DNA from: Streptomyces sp. CNQ-509
Lineage (GTDB): Bacteria; Actinomycetota; Actinomycetes; Streptomycetales; Streptomycetaceae
DNA length: 64,000 bases
NCBI RefSeq assembly: GCF_001011035.1
Contig: NZ_CP011492.1
Location: 2,861,501 to 2,925,500, forward strand
Direction of reading: 5' to 3'
The first letter of the stretch is position 1, and each line of letters starts with the position of its first letter. Below, piece by piece: positions 16,873 to 28,163 of this stretch. The notes under the pieces are model-generated. The model ran no database searches, was not told where the DNA came from, and saw nothing but the letters and a program-made list of their open reading frames with translations. The position numbers and the translations under genes are program-made.

Positions 16873-18351
16873 GTGACCGCGAACCGCCCCGCAGCCGTCG
16901 TCGTACTCGCCGCGGGCGAAGGCACCCGAATGAAGTCCGCGACCCCCAAGGTCCTGCACCGCATCTGTGGTCGCTCGCTCGTCGGGCACGTCGTCGCCGC
17001 CGCCGGAGAGCTGGACCCCGAGCATCTGGTCGTCGTCGTCGGGCATGGCCGGGAGGCCGTCACCGCGCATCTCGGGGAGATCGCGCCGCAGGCGCGGGCC
17101 GTGGTGCAGCGGGAGCAGAACGGGACCGGGCACGCCGTGCGGATCGCGCTGGAGGAACTGGCCGGGAGCGGCGTGGCGCTGGACGGGACCGTCGTGGTCG
17201 TGTGCGGTGATACGCCCCTGCTCGCCGGCGAGACACTGGACCGGCTCGCCTCGGCGCACGGCGCCGACGGGAACGCCGTGACGGTGCTGACCGCCGAGGT
17301 GCCGGACGCGACCGGGTACGGGCGGATCGTGCGGGAGGACGCGACCGGGGCCGTGACCGGGATCGTGGAGCACAAGGACGCCTCCGCCGCGCAGCGGGAG
17401 ATCCGGGAGATCAACTCCGGGGTGTTCGCGTTCGACGCGAAGCTGCTGGCGTCCGCGCTGACGCAGGTGCGGCGGGACAACAGCCAGGGCGAGGAGTATC
17501 TGACCGACGTGCTGGGGATCCTGCGCTCCGCGGGGCACCGGGTGGGTGCGTCGCCGGCCGCCGACCACCGGGAGATCCTGGGCATCAACAACCGGGTGCA
17601 GTTGGCCGAGGCGTGCCGGCTGCTCAACGACAGCCTGCTGCGGGACGCGATGCTGGCCGGGGTGACGGTGGTGGATCCGGCGTCGACGTGGTTCGACGTG
17701 GCGGTGACGTATGAGCCGGACGCGGTGGTGCATCCGCAGACGCAGCTCCTGGGGGCGACGCACCTGGGTGCCGGTGCCGAGGTGGGGCCGGGGTCGACGC
17801 TGACGGACACGGTGGTCGGCGCGGGTGCGCGGGTGCTCAACACCGTGGCGGACGGGGCGGAGATCGGGCCGGGGGCGAACGTGGGTCCGTACACGTATCT
17901 GCGGGCGGGGACGCGGCTGGGTGCGGGGGCGAAGGCGGGGACGTACGTGGAGATGAAGAACGCGGACGTGGGCGCGGGGACGAAGGTGCCGCATCTGTCG
18001 TACGTGGGGGACGCGACGATCGGCGAGTACACGAACATCGGTGCCGCGAGCGTGTTCGTCAACTATGACGGGGTGGCGAAGCACCACACGACGATCGGGA
18101 GTCACTGCCGTACGGGCGCGGACAACATGCTTGTTGCGCCCGTCACAATCGGGGACGGGGCGTACACCGCCGCGGGGTCGGTGATCACGAAGGACGTGCC
18201 GCCGGGTTCGCTGGCCGTGGCGCGGGGTCAGCAGCGCAACATCGAGGGCTGGGTGGCCCGTAAGCGCCCCGGGAGCGCGGCGGCGCGGGCGGCCGAGGCG
18301 GCCCGCCGGGAGGGTGCGGCGGAGGACGAGGGCGCCGGTCAGGCGGGGTGA
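16873..18351 (+). CDS. glmU: Bifunctional UDP-N-acetylglucosamine pyrophosphorylase / glucosamine-1-phosphate N-acetyltransferase
   Basis: This 492-residue enzyme makes UDP-GlcNAc for peptidoglycan. The N-terminal uridylyltransferase starts [23 protein letters not shown], the nucleotide-binding signature, and has QNGTGHAV and CGDTPLL. From about residue 250 it becomes a left-handed beta-helix of hexapeptide repeats ([25 protein letters not shown]), with the acetyltransferase segment [27 protein letters not shown] and [10 protein letters not shown]. The tail is Ala/Arg-rich and disordered. It is followed at 96 bp by prs. The order glmU-prs-rplY-pth links cell wall, nucleotide and translation functions. 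Confidence 0.97.
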   Translation: MTANRPAAVVVLAAGEGTRMKSATPKVLHRICGRSLVGHVVAAAGELDPEHLVVVVGHGREAVTAHLGEIAPQARAVVQREQNGTGHAVRIALEELAGSGVALDGTVVVVCGDTPLLAGETLDRLASAHGADGNAVTVLTAEVPDATGYGRIVREDATGAVTGIVEHKDASAAQREIREINSGVFAFDAKLLASALTQVRRDNSQGEEYLTDVLGILRSAGHRVGASPAADHREILGINNRVQLAEACRLLNDSLLRDAMLAGVTVVDPASTWFDVAVTYEPDAVVHPQTQLLGATHLGAGAEVGPGSTLTDTVVGAGARVLNTVADGAEIGPGANVGPYTYLRAGTRLGAGAKAGTYVEMKNADVGAGTKVPHLSYVGDATIGEYTNIGAASVFVNYDGVAKHHTTIGSHCRTGADNMLVAPVTIGDGAYTAAGSVITKDVPPGSLAVARGQQRNIEGWVARKRPGSAAARAAEAARREGAAEDEGAGQAG

Positions 18352-18447
18352 CGGCGTGGGAAGCCGGGGCGTACTGGGCGTACGGTGAGTAGGACATCCG
18401 ACCGGCCGCCCGCCCGGCCGCCTGCCCGACACCGAGGAGAACGTGCT

Positions 18448-19425
18448 GTGACCGGGATCAAGACGACCGGCCAGAAGAAGCTGATGCTTTTCACCGGCCG
18501 TGGCTACCCCGAGCTTGCCGAGGAGGTCGCGCACCAGCTCGGTGTGGGCCTCGTACCGACGAAGGCGTTCGACTTCGCCAACGGCGAGATCTACGTCCGT
18601 TTCCAGGAGTCGGCGCGGGGGGCCGACTGTTTCGTGATGCAGAGTCACACGACGCCCATCAACCAGTGGATCATGGAACAGATGATCATGGTGGACGCGC
18701 TGAAACGTGCCTCCGCGCGCAGCGTCACCGCGATCGTCCCGTTCTACGGCTACGCCCGCCAGGACAAGAAGCACCGCGGCCGGGAGCCGATCTCGGCGCG
18801 GCTCATCGCCGACCTGCTGAAGACGGCGGGTGCGGACCGGATCCTCACGGTGGACCTGCACACGGACCAGATCCAGGGCTTCTTCGACGGCCCGGTGGAC
18901 CACCTGTTCGCGCTGCCGGTGCTGGCGGACTACGTGGCGTCGAAGACGGACCGCTCGAAGCTGACGGTGGTCTCGCCGGACGCGGGGCGCGTGCGGGTGG
19001 CGGACCGGTGGGGCGACCGGCTGGGGGCGCCGCTGGCGATCGTGCACAAGCGCCGGGACCCGGACGTGGCGAACCAGGTGACCGTGCACGAGGTCGTGGG
19101 GCACGTGGCCGGCCGGGTGTGCGTGCTGGTCGACGACATGGTGGACACGGGGGGCACGATCTGCGCGGCGGCGGACGCGCTCTTCGCGAACGGCGCGGAG
19201 GACGTGATCGTGGCGGCGACGCACGGCGTGTTGTCGGGTCCCGCGGGTGACCGGCTGAAGGGGTCGAAGGTGAGCGAGTTCATCTTCACGAACACGCTGC
19301 CGACGGCGAGCGAGTTGGACCTGGACAAGATCACGGTGCTGTCGATGGCGCCGGTGATCGCGCGCGCGGTGCGCGAGGTGTTCGAGGACGGCTCCGTGAC
19401 CAGCCTCTTCGACGAGCACGCGTAG
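18448..19425 (+). CDS. prs: Ribose-phosphate pyrophosphokinase (PRPP synthetase)
   Basis: This 325-residue enzyme joins ribose 5-phosphate and ATP into PRPP for nucleotides, His and Trp. It has the catalytic flexible loop (YARQDKKHRGREPISARL), the metal-binding VDLHTDQIQGFF region and the PRPP loop VLVDDMVDTGGTICAAA. I chose GTG 18448 (VTGIKTTGQKKLMLF) with GAGGAGAA just upstream rather than the earlier ATG at 18385, whose extension is Pro/Arg-rich. Its transcript likely ends in the nested hairpin at 19448-19506. Confidence 0.96.
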   Translation: MTGIKTTGQKKLMLFTGRGYPELAEEVAHQLGVGLVPTKAFDFANGEIYVRFQESARGADCFVMQSHTTPINQWIMEQMIMVDALKRASARSVTAIVPFYGYARQDKKHRGREPISARLIADLLKTAGADRILTVDLHTDQIQGFFDGPVDHLFALPVLADYVASKTDRSKLTVVSPDAGRVRVADRWGDRLGAPLAIVHKRRDPDVANQVTVHEVVGHVAGRVCVLVDDMVDTGGTICAAADALFANGAEDVIVAATHGVLSGPAGDRLKGSKVSEFIFTNTLPTASELDLDKITVLSMAPVIARAVREVFEDGSVTSLFDEHA

Positions 19426-19445
19426 CCGTAGCGCGGAAGATCGAC

Positions 19446-19475
19446 TTGGGGCGGCCGCTCGCCGCCGGGTAGACT
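19446..19475 (+). promoter_or_regulatory. Putative promoter of rplY inside the prs terminator hairpin
   Basis: TTGGGG (19446-19451) and TAGACT (19470-19475), 18 bp apart, resemble a vegetative promoter. The -10 box forms the loop of the innermost stem CCGGG/CCCGG of the 59-bp inverted repeat, so termination of prs and initiation of rplY share DNA. Confidence 0.55.
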
Positions 19476-19506
19476 CCCGGAGTTGCTCGGCGAGGGAGGC
19501 CGCCCC
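19448..19506. terminator. Nested inverted repeat between prs and rplY
   Basis: Three nested stems: GGGGCGGCC/GGCCGCCCC, CTCGCCG/CGGCGAG and CCGGG/CCCGG around TAGACT. On a prs transcript this folds into a very stable rod and would act as terminator or processing site. A transcript started from the internal promoter contains only the right arm. Confidence 0.75.
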
Positions 19507-19616
19507 GGTCCGTCCGGTTCCGGTTCGGTGCTCCGTTATCGACGCGCTCTTCGTAGCAGGCCGATCGCGGCCGGGTGACCGTCCCGACAGCCTCACCTAC
19601 TGCGAGGAGTGCGACC

Positions 19617-20231
19617 ATGGCCGAGTACAAGATCACCGCGGAGCCGCGGACCGAGACCGGCAAGGGCGCCGCCCGCCGGCTGCGCCGCGAGGACAAGGTT
19701 CCCGGCGTCGTCTACGGCCACGGCGCGGACCCGCGGCACGTGGCGCTGCCGAGCTACGACCTGCTGATGGCGCTGAAGACCTCGAACGTGCTCATCAGCC
19801 TCGACCTCGACGGCAAGTCCGAGCTGGTCATCCCGAAGGACGTGCAGCGCGACGTGCTGCGCACCGGGGTGCTCAAGCACGTGGACCTGCTGGTCGTGAA
19901 GCGCGGCGAGAAGGTCACCGTCGAGGTGCCGATCCAGGTCGAGGGCGACCTGGCTCCGGGCCAGAACCTGCTGGAGCACACGCTGCACGCGCTGCCGGTC
20001 GAGGCCGAGGCGACGAACATCCCGGAGTCCGTGACGGTGAGCGTCGAGGGCCTGGAGGCGGGTGCCACGGTGGCGGCGAAGGACGTCAAGCTGCCGGCCG
20101 GGGTGACGCTCGCCGTCGACGGCGAGGACCCGGTGCTGCACGTGGTCGCGCCGCAGGCGGAGGAGTCGGCGGCCGAGGGCGAGGGGGCCGAGGGCGAGGC
20201 CGCGGCCGACGAGGGCAAGTCGGAGGACTGA
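19617..20231 (+). CDS. rplY: 50S ribosomal protein L25/general stress protein Ctc
   Basis: This 204-residue protein begins [36 protein letters not shown], the L25 5S-rRNA-binding domain, followed by the C-terminal Ctc/TL5 beta-domain ([39 protein letters not shown]) and an acidic Glu/Ala tail. It binds 5S rRNA in the large subunit. ATG 19617 is preceded by GCGAGGAG. A structured 100-base leader lies upstream, and a terminator hairpin follows the stop. Confidence 0.95.
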   Translation: MAEYKITAEPRTETGKGAARRLRREDKVPGVVYGHGADPRHVALPSYDLLMALKTSNVLISLDLDGKSELVIPKDVQRDVLRTGVLKHVDLLVVKRGEKVTVEVPIQVEGDLAPGQNLLEHTLHALPVEAEATNIPESVTVSVEGLEAGATVAAKDVKLPAGVTLAVDGEDPVLHVVAPQAEESAAEGEGAEGEAAADEGKSED

Positions 20232-20239
20232 GCACCGCG

Positions 20240-20266
20240 GGGGGCGGGTCGTACGGGCCCGCCCCC
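20240..20266 (+). terminator. Terminator after rplY
   Basis: GGGGGCGGG (20240-20248) pairs with CCCGCCCCC (20258-20266) across a TCGTACGGG loop. It lies 9 bp after the rplY stop, so pth probably depends on readthrough or its own promoter. Confidence 0.8.
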
Positions 20267-20313
20267 GTCTCCGTAGGCGCAGGCACGCACACGTACCCCG
20301 GGAGGGCCGGCAG

Positions 20314-20904
20314 ATGTCGGACGCAGCGCAGCCGTGGCTCGTCGTGGGCCTGGGCAATCCGGGCCCGGGGTACGCGGGCAACCGGCACAACGTCGGGTTC
20401 ATGGTCGCCGACCTGCTGGCGGAGCGCGTCGGCGGCCGGTTCAAGGCGCACAAGGCGCGGGCGCAGGTCGTGGAGGCGCGCCTGGGTCTGCCGGGTCCCG
20501 CGGGCCGGCGGATCGTGCTGGCCAAGCCGATGACGTACATGAACCTGTCCGGCGGCCCGGTCTCGGCGCTCGCCGGCTTCTACAAGGTCCCGCTGGAGCG
20601 GATGGTCGTCGTCCACGACGAGCTGGACCTGGACTACGGCACGCTGCGGCTGAAGCTCGGCGGCGGCGACAACGGCCACAACGGGCTGAAGTCGCTGTCG
20701 AAGTCGCTGGGCCGGGAGTATCTGCGGGTGCGGTTCGGCGTGGGCCGGCCGCCGGGGCGGATGGAGGTGGCGGACTACGTGCTGAAGGACTTCTCCGCCG
20801 CCGAGCGCAAGGAGCTCGACTACTTCGTGGACCGTACGGCGGACGCCGTGGAGGCACTCGTCACCGAGGGCTTGGAGCGCGCCCAGAACACGTACAACGG
20901 CTGA
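20314..20904 (+). CDS. pth: Peptidyl-tRNA hydrolase
   Basis: This 196-residue enzyme releases peptides from stalled peptidyl-tRNA. It shows [24 protein letters not shown] with the catalytic His (NRHNVG), [29 protein letters not shown] and [12 protein letters not shown], all Pth signatures. ATG 20314 has GGGAGGG upstream. The pairing of L25 with Pth is conserved in actinobacteria. Confidence 0.96.
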   Translation: MSDAAQPWLVVGLGNPGPGYAGNRHNVGFMVADLLAERVGGRFKAHKARAQVVEARLGLPGPAGRRIVLAKPMTYMNLSGGPVSALAGFYKVPLERMVVVHDELDLDYGTLRLKLGGGDNGHNGLKSLSKSLGREYLRVRFGVGRPPGRMEVADYVLKDFSAAERKELDYFVDRTADAVEALVTEGLERAQNTYNG

Positions 20905-21023
20905 TCCCCCGACCTGTCACCAGACTGTGACAAAGGGCTTTCCCAGCACATCTCCTGAAACGGGATGAAGGGCGCACGACGCGCTTGACCGGCGCCCCGC
21001 CGGCGGCGGAAGCTGAGCCGCCC

Positions 21024-21063
21024 CCCAACTTCCCTCTGCACACCTTTCACTCACGAAGTTGGG
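21024..21063 (+). promoter_or_regulatory. Inverted repeat just upstream of the surface-protein start
   Basis: CCCAACTTC (21024-21032) and GAAGTTGGG (21055-21063) are perfectly complementary, separated by 22 bases, and end 6 bases before the ATG at 21070. No purine-rich ribosome site lies between hairpin and start. It could control translation or be an operator. Confidence 0.5.
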
Positions 21064-21069
21064 TACCGC

Positions 21070-21765
21070 ATGCGAACCATTGCTTCGGTCGGCGCGGTCG
21101 CCGCTGCCGCTGCCGCCTCCCTGCTGTTCGCCGCCGCGCCGGCGCCGGCGGCCAACGGCGACAACGGGACCGTGAAGATCCACGACGCCGCCACCGGCGA
21201 GGAGCTTCGCAAGAACGAGCCGAAGGTCTGCGAGTTCTATCTCGACGCCTTCGGCTTCGACGCCGGGCAGCAGGTCACGTGGGAGATCGTCGGCTGGAAG
21301 CCGACCGGGGACAACAAGACCGTCGCGGACGAGGGCGAGATCGTCCTCGACGGCGAGGGGCACGGCCGGACCGAGGACATGACCCTCCCCGACGGCCACT
21401 ACAAGCTCTTCTGGAACTGGGAGGGTGAGAACGGGGCCGCGAAGCACAAGGTCTTCTGGACGGAGTGCGAGGACTCCGAGTCGCCGGACCCGGACACCCC
21501 GTCCGACACCCCGTCGGACGACTCCTCCCAGGCGGCGGAGGAGCCGGGCAGGCCCGGGAAGCCGGGCGAGGACGGCGAGCAGGGCGCGGACGCCACGCCC
21601 AGTGCGTCCAACGCGCCGGGCGCGCAGGGCGGGGGCGACGACGAGTCGGGCGGCCTGGCCGCCACCGGCGCGTCGGTGACGGGCATCTCGATCGCCTCGG
21701 CGATCCTCCTGGGCGCGGGCGGTTACCTGGTGCTCCGCCGCCGGGGCATGGGCCGCCAGCACTGA
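21070..21765 (+). CDS. Secreted, sortase-anchored surface protein (LAATG motif)
   Basis: This 231-residue protein has a signal peptide (MRTIASVGAVAAAAAASLLFAAAPAPAA, cleavage after about residue 28), a beta-rich ectodomain of about 110 residues with two Cys (KVCEFYLD and WTECED), an acidic Ser/Pro/Glu stalk, then a sorting signal: LAATGA, a membrane helix (ISIASAILLGAGGYLVL) and RRRGMGRQH. LAxTG is the recognition motif of class E sortases in Streptomyces. Such proteins are attached to peptidoglycan. Its ligand is unknown. It reads alone, convergent with ppc. Confidence 0.87.
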   Translation: MRTIASVGAVAAAAAASLLFAAAPAPAANGDNGTVKIHDAATGEELRKNEPKVCEFYLDAFGFDAGQQVTWEIVGWKPTGDNKTVADEGEIVLDGEGHGRTEDMTLPDGHYKLFWNWEGENGAAKHKVFWTECEDSESPDPDTPSDTPSDDSSQAAEEPGRPGKPGEDGEQGADATPSASNAPGAQGGGDDESGGLAATGASVTGISIASAILLGAGGYLVLRRRGMGRQH

Positions 21766-21783
21766 GCAGGTCCCGCCGGACGA

Positions 21784-21826
21784 CCGCACGCGGCTCTCAC
21801 CCCCGCGGGGTGGGGGCCGCGTGCGG
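21784..21826. terminator. Bidirectional terminator between surface protein and ppc
   Basis: CCGCACGCGGC (21784-21794) pairs with GCCGCGTGCGG (21816-21826); the loop carries a second CCCCCGCGGGG fold. It lies between convergent genes. Confidence 0.8.
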
Positions 21827-21889
21827 TTGCGGGCGCCGCGCGCTCGGTGAGCACGTCGTCCGTCCGCCCGCGGGCCGGACCGGCCGCGG

Positions 21890-24682
<2,793 letters not shown>

Positions 24683-25007
24683 TGGTGCGGCTCCTTGGCG
24701 TGCGGCGCTGGTGTTTCCGCCCGTGCGCGGCGGCGCGCGGCGGGCCGGGGTGCGGACCGCGCTGTCCGACGCCCCCACAGTAGTCGTCCCTGCGCGCTGC
24801 CCGGGTGGGCGAAGCCCGCGGGGTTGCGGCATGGGAACCGGCGTCTGCGGGCACTCAAGAGGTGTTCCTTCCACACGGGCGCGTATGTACGCCCGTTGGG
24901 ACCGTGCCTCTTTCAGCCCGGAACTGAGGCATGCCATACTTACGCCAACGTAGGTTACGGGACCGTAGCCTCGCTGGTCCATGTTCCCCCAGCCTCCGAG
25001 GATGCCC
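24683..25007. other. Divergent regulatory region between ppc and the desaturase
   Basis: These 325 bp hold no gene. The left part carries the ppc ribosome site and presumably its promoter. The right part holds the CATACT -10 and twin TACG-N4-CGTA palindromes described separately. Confidence 0.6.
24935..24967 (+). promoter_or_regulatory. Desaturase promoter with tandem TetR-type operators
   Basis: CATACT (24935-24940) is a plausible -10. Directly after it come two palindromes of identical form, TACGCCAACGTA (24941-24952) and TACGGGACCGTA (24956-24967), whose centres are 15 bp apart. Both are TACG-N4-CGTA. Binding there would cover the transcription start. The TetR-family gene in the same operon (26059-26742) is the obvious candidate repressor. 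Confidence 0.7.
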
Positions 25008-26051
25008 ATGCCGTCCACGTCCGAAGTGATCGACGAGCAGCCCCGCTCGGCCACGGTCACCGCTGAGTCCGCGACGCTCGGCGGTGAGAACAAGAGATCG
25101 GTCGAGCAGATCACGCTGCTCGCCTTCATCGTGCTGCCCTTCGTCGCGCTGGTCGCGGCCATCCCGCTGGCCTGGGGCTGGGGGGTGAGCTGGCTCGACC
25201 TCGGACTGATGACGTTCATGTACTTCCTCGGCCTGCACGGGGTGACGGTCGGGTTCCACCGGTACTTCACGCACGGCTCGTTCAAGGCGAAGAAGCCGCT
25301 GCGGGTGGCGCTGGCGATCGCCGGTTCCATGGCGGTGGAGGGCCCGGTCGTGCGCTGGGTCGCGGACCACCGCAGGCACCACAAGTTCTCCGACGCCGAG
25401 GGCGACCCGCACTCCCCCTGGCGCTTCGGCGAGACGGTGCCGGCGCTGATGAAGGGCCTGTGGTGGGCCCACATCGGCTGGCTCTTCGACGAGGAGCAGA
25501 CGCCGCAGAACAAGTACGCGCCCGACCTCATCAAGGACTCGGCGATCCGCCGGGTGTCGCGTCAGTTCGTGCTGTGGACGGCCGTCTCACTGCTGTTCCC
25601 GCCGCTGGTCGGCGGGCTGGTCACCTGGTCGTGGCAGGGCGCGCTCTCCGCGTTCTTCTGGGCCTCGCTGGTCCGGGTCGCGCTGCTGCACCACGTCACC
25701 TGGTCGATCAACTCGATCTGCCACGCGGTCGGCAAGCGCCCGTTCAAGTCCCGGGACCGCTCGGGCAACGTGTGGTGGCTGGCGATCCTGTCCGGCGGCG
25801 AGTCGTGGCACAACCTGCACCACGCGGACCCGACCTCCGCCCGGCACGGCGTGATGAAGGGCCAGATCGACTCCAGCGCGCGGATCATCCGCTGGTTCGA
25901 GAAGCTCGGCTGGGCGTACGACGTGCGCTGGCCGAGCGAGTCCCGTATCGACTCGAAGCGCAACAAGGACGGCGACGCCCGCAAGAGCGCGGGCAAGGGC
26001 GCGGCCGCCGCGTCGGCCCGGCGTGAGGAGGCCGCCGCCGACGCGGCATGA
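25008..26051 (+). CDS. Acyl-CoA/fatty acid desaturase (delta-9 type)
   Basis: This 347-residue membrane di-iron enzyme has the three histidine boxes of acyl-CoA desaturases: [14 protein letters not shown] (in [19 protein letters not shown]) and [14 protein letters not shown], with four membrane helices between. It introduces a cis double bond into acyl chains, adjusting membrane fluidity. I chose the second of two close ATGs (25008) because GAGG at 24998-25001 is better spaced. A TetR gene follows at 7 bp, and two palindromic operators overlap the promoter, indicating feedback control. The C-terminus is Ala/Arg/Glu-rich. Confidence 0.93.
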   Translation: MPSTSEVIDEQPRSATVTAESATLGGENKRSVEQITLLAFIVLPFVALVAAIPLAWGWGVSWLDLGLMTFMYFLGLHGVTVGFHRYFTHGSFKAKKPLRVALAIAGSMAVEGPVVRWVADHRRHHKFSDAEGDPHSPWRFGETVPALMKGLWWAHIGWLFDEEQTPQNKYAPDLIKDSAIRRVSRQFVLWTAVSLLFPPLVGGLVTWSWQGALSAFFWASLVRVALLHHVTWSINSICHAVGKRPFKSRDRSGNVWWLAILSGGESWHNLHHADPTSARHGVMKGQIDSSARIIRWFEKLGWAYDVRWPSESRIDSKRNKDGDARKSAGKGAAAASARREEAAADAA

Positions 26052-26058
26052 TGGAGCC

Positions 26059-26742
26059 GTGGCTACCGGCGGTAAGAGCAGCACGGGCAACAGCGGCGAC
26101 GGCGGCGAAGGGAAGCCGCCGCGCCGTACCCGGCGGCGGATGACGGGCAAGGAGCGCCGCGAGCAGCTCGTCGACGTGGGTCGCATGCTCTTCGCGGCGC
26201 GCGGCTTCGAGGCGACGTCGGTGGAGGAGATCGCCGCGAAGGCGGGCGTGTCCAAGCCGGTCGTGTACGAGCACTTCGGGGGCAAGGAGGGGCTCTACGC
26301 GGTCGTCGTCGACCGGGAGACGCGGCAGCTCCTCGACATGGTGGCGGGCGCGCTGACCGCGGGGCATCCGCGGGAGCTGCTGGAGCAGGCGGCGTTCGCG
26401 CTGCTGGACTACATCGACGAGTACACCGACGGCTTCCGCATCATGGTCCGGGACTCCCCGGTGGCGCAGTCGCACGGCTCGTTCGCCTCGCTGATCAGCG
26501 ACATCGCCACCCAGGTGGAGGACATCCTGGGGCTGGAGTTCAAGTCCCGCGGCTTCGATCCGAAGCTGGCGCCGCTCTACGCGCAGGCGCTGGTGGGGAT
26601 GGTGGCGCTCACCGGGCAGTGGTGGCTGGACGTGCGCAAGCCGAAGAAGGCTGAGGTCGCGGCGCATCTGGTGAACCTCGCCTGGCACGGCCTGGGCGAC
26701 CTGGAGGCGAAGCCGCGGCTCATAGGTCACCGCCGCGCGTAG
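26059..26742 (+). CDS. TetR-family regulator (likely of the desaturase operon)
   Basis: This 227-residue protein has a basic N-terminus, then the TetR helix-turn-helix RREQLVDVGRMLFAARGFEATSVEEIAAKAGVSKPVVYEHFGGKEGLY (about 30-80), and an all-helical ligand domain with DYIDEYTDGFRIMVRDSP and TGQWWLDVRKP. The GTG at 26059 lies 7 bp after the desaturase stop. TetR regulators paired with desaturases usually sense acyl-CoA or fatty acid. The TACG-N4-CGTA pair upstream of the operon is its likely site, which I infer from position and symmetry. Confidence 0.87.
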   Translation: MATGGKSSTGNSGDGGEGKPPRRTRRRMTGKERREQLVDVGRMLFAARGFEATSVEEIAAKAGVSKPVVYEHFGGKEGLYAVVVDRETRQLLDMVAGALTAGHPRELLEQAAFALLDYIDEYTDGFRIMVRDSPVAQSHGSFASLISDIATQVEDILGLEFKSRGFDPKLAPLYAQALVGMVALTGQWWLDVRKPKKAEVAAHLVNLAWHGLGDLEAKPRLIGHRRA

Positions 26743-26938
26743 CACGCGGCGCGCGATGGGCCGGTGGTGCGCAGATGGCCCCCGGTGCGCAGGGCTGCGC
26801 GGCGCGATGGACCCCGGGTGCGCGGGGCCGGCGGTGCTTCCGTGCGATGGCGGCGCGGTCCGGTGCCGTTCCGGGCGCCCGGTACGCCGCCGGTCCCGTG
26901 GCCCCGGGGGCGAGCCCGCTCCGGTGCCGGCGGAGCCG

Positions 26939-27298
26939 TCACGCGGCCTGGAACTCCAGCCGGTTGCCGAACGGGTCGGCGGTGTGGAAGCGCCGTACGC
27001 CCGGGATCTCGTCGCCGGCCCAGGTCACGTCGTGGCCGCGGACGGCCAGCCGGCGGGCCAGCGCGTCGAGGTCGGTGACGACGAGCGCGGGGTGCGCCTT
27101 GCGGGCGGGGCGGAAGTCCTGCTCGACGCCGAGGTGGAGCGTCACGGGTCCCGACGTGAACCAGCAGCCGCCGCGGGCGGCGAGCGCCGCCGGCTTGGGC
27201 ACCTCGGTCATGCCGAGGATGTCGCCGTAGAAGATGCGCAGGATTTCCTCGCTGCCGGCGGGGACGGCGAGCTGGACGTGGTCGAGTCCGGTGATCAT
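26939..27298 (-). CDS. VOC (glyoxalase/dioxygenase-fold) family protein
   Basis: This 119-residue protein starts MITGLDHVQLAVPAGSEE and shows the paired beta-alpha-beta-beta-beta modules of the vicinal oxygen chelate fold, with metal-site positions H7 (DHVQL), H (TLHLGVEQDF) and E near the end (DPFGNRLEFQ). Members include glyoxalases and antibiotic-resistance thiol transferases; the substrate cannot be told. Its ATG overlaps the stop of tam (ATGA), so it is co-translated with the methyltransferase. Confidence 0.87.
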   Translation of the reverse strand: MITGLDHVQLAVPAGSEEILRIFYGDILGMTEVPKPAALAARGGCWFTSGPVTLHLGVEQDFRPARKAHPALVVTDLDALARRLAVRGHDVTWAGDEIPGVRRFHTADPFGNRLEFQAA

Positions 27299-28092
27299 GG
27301 CGTGACTCCCAGCGCGAAGATGCGGCGGAACGGGAACGGGGTGCCGTGCGGGCCCGGCGGATAGGCGGTGCGCAGCAGGGCCGCGTAGGCGGTGACGAAG
27401 GCGTCGGCGTCGTCGCCGAGGGCGTCGAGGACGGGCCGCAGCCCGGTGCCCTTCACCCAGTCCAGCACCGGGTCGGGGCCGTGCAGGAGGTGGGTGTACG
27501 TGGTCTCCCAGGCGTCGCCGGCGCAGCCGAGGTCGCAGAGCAGCTCCAGGTACGCGACGGGCTGGAGCACCGGCTGGTCGCGCAGCACCCCGCGCAGCCG
27601 CTCGCGCCAGCGCGGGTCGCGGGTGAGCTGCCGCATCAGCGCGTGGCTGGGGGCGTCGTAGTTGCCGGGGACCTGGAAGGCGAAGGTGCCGCCGGGGGCA
27701 AGCCCGGCGAGCCAGCGGGGGAAGTGCTCCCAGTGGTCCGGCACCCACTGCAGCACGGCGTTGCCGAGGATCAGGTCGTACGCGCCGGGCTCCGGCGTCC
27801 AGTCGGTGAGGTCGGCGTGGGCGAAGTCGATCCGGCCGCCGCCGGAGGTGGGGCCGGCGTGGGCGGCGGCGGTGCGGAGCATGGCGGCGGAGCTGTCGTA
27901 CCCCGTGACGTGGGCGGCGGGCCAGCGGGCGGCCAGCAGCGCGGTGCCGTTGCCCGTGCCGCAGCCGATGTCGGCGATCCGCGGCGGGCGTCCCGGCAGC
28001 TCGCCGACGCGGGCGAGGAGGTCCGCGAGGGGGCGGGTGCGGGGCCCCTCGTGGCGCAGGTACTGCTGCGGGTCCCAGGAGGGTGAGGTCAT
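27295..28092 (-). CDS. tam: Trans-aconitate 2-methyltransferase
   Basis: This 265-residue class I SAM methyltransferase starts MTSPSWDPQQYLRHEGPRTRPLADLL and has motif I IADIGCGTGNGTALLAARWP, the acidic HADLTDW and ILGNAVLQWVPDH, all as in Tam enzymes, which methylate the aconitase inhibitor trans-aconitate. The ATG at 28092 is preferred over one at 28137 because a TTGACA -35 (28127-28122) lies between them. The divergent MarR gene matches the tam/tamR pair described in Streptomyces coelicolor. A VOC gene overlaps its 3' end. Confidence 0.9.
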   Translation of the reverse strand: MTSPSWDPQQYLRHEGPRTRPLADLLARVGELPGRPPRIADIGCGTGNGTALLAARWPAAHVTGYDSSAAMLRTAAAHAGPTSGGGRIDFAHADLTDWTPEPGAYDLILGNAVLQWVPDHWEHFPRWLAGLAPGGTFAFQVPGNYDAPSHALMRQLTRDPRWRERLRGVLRDQPVLQPVAYLELLCDLGCAGDAWETTYTHLLHGPDPVLDWVKGTGLRPVLDALGDDADAFVTAYAALLRTAYPPGPHGTPFPFRRIFALGVTP

Positions 28093-28163
28093 GCCTCCAG
28101 CGTTCCGCCGATGTATCTCGATGTCAAGAGACTTCATGTCGACAGACCGACTACACTGATCGC
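28093..28163. promoter_or_regulatory. tam/tamR divergent promoter with candidate TamR site
   Basis: The 71-bp gap holds TCTCGATGTCAAGAGA (28116-28131), whose outer TCTC/GAGA arms are inverted, overlapping the minus-strand TTGACA of tam. On the plus strand, TACACT lies six bases before the tamR ATG at 28164, so tamR is probably leaderless. A TGTCGACA palindrome lies between. Confidence 0.65.

Noticed and set aside
16576..19596. 1,006-codon minus-strand frame
   Set aside because: Shadow of glmU and prs, which have full catalytic motifs on the plus strand.
26743..26938. GC-rich gap with repeated GTGCGC motifs, considered as a repeat element
   Set aside because: No clear inverted ends or copies in the window; reads as ordinary convergent intergenic DNA.
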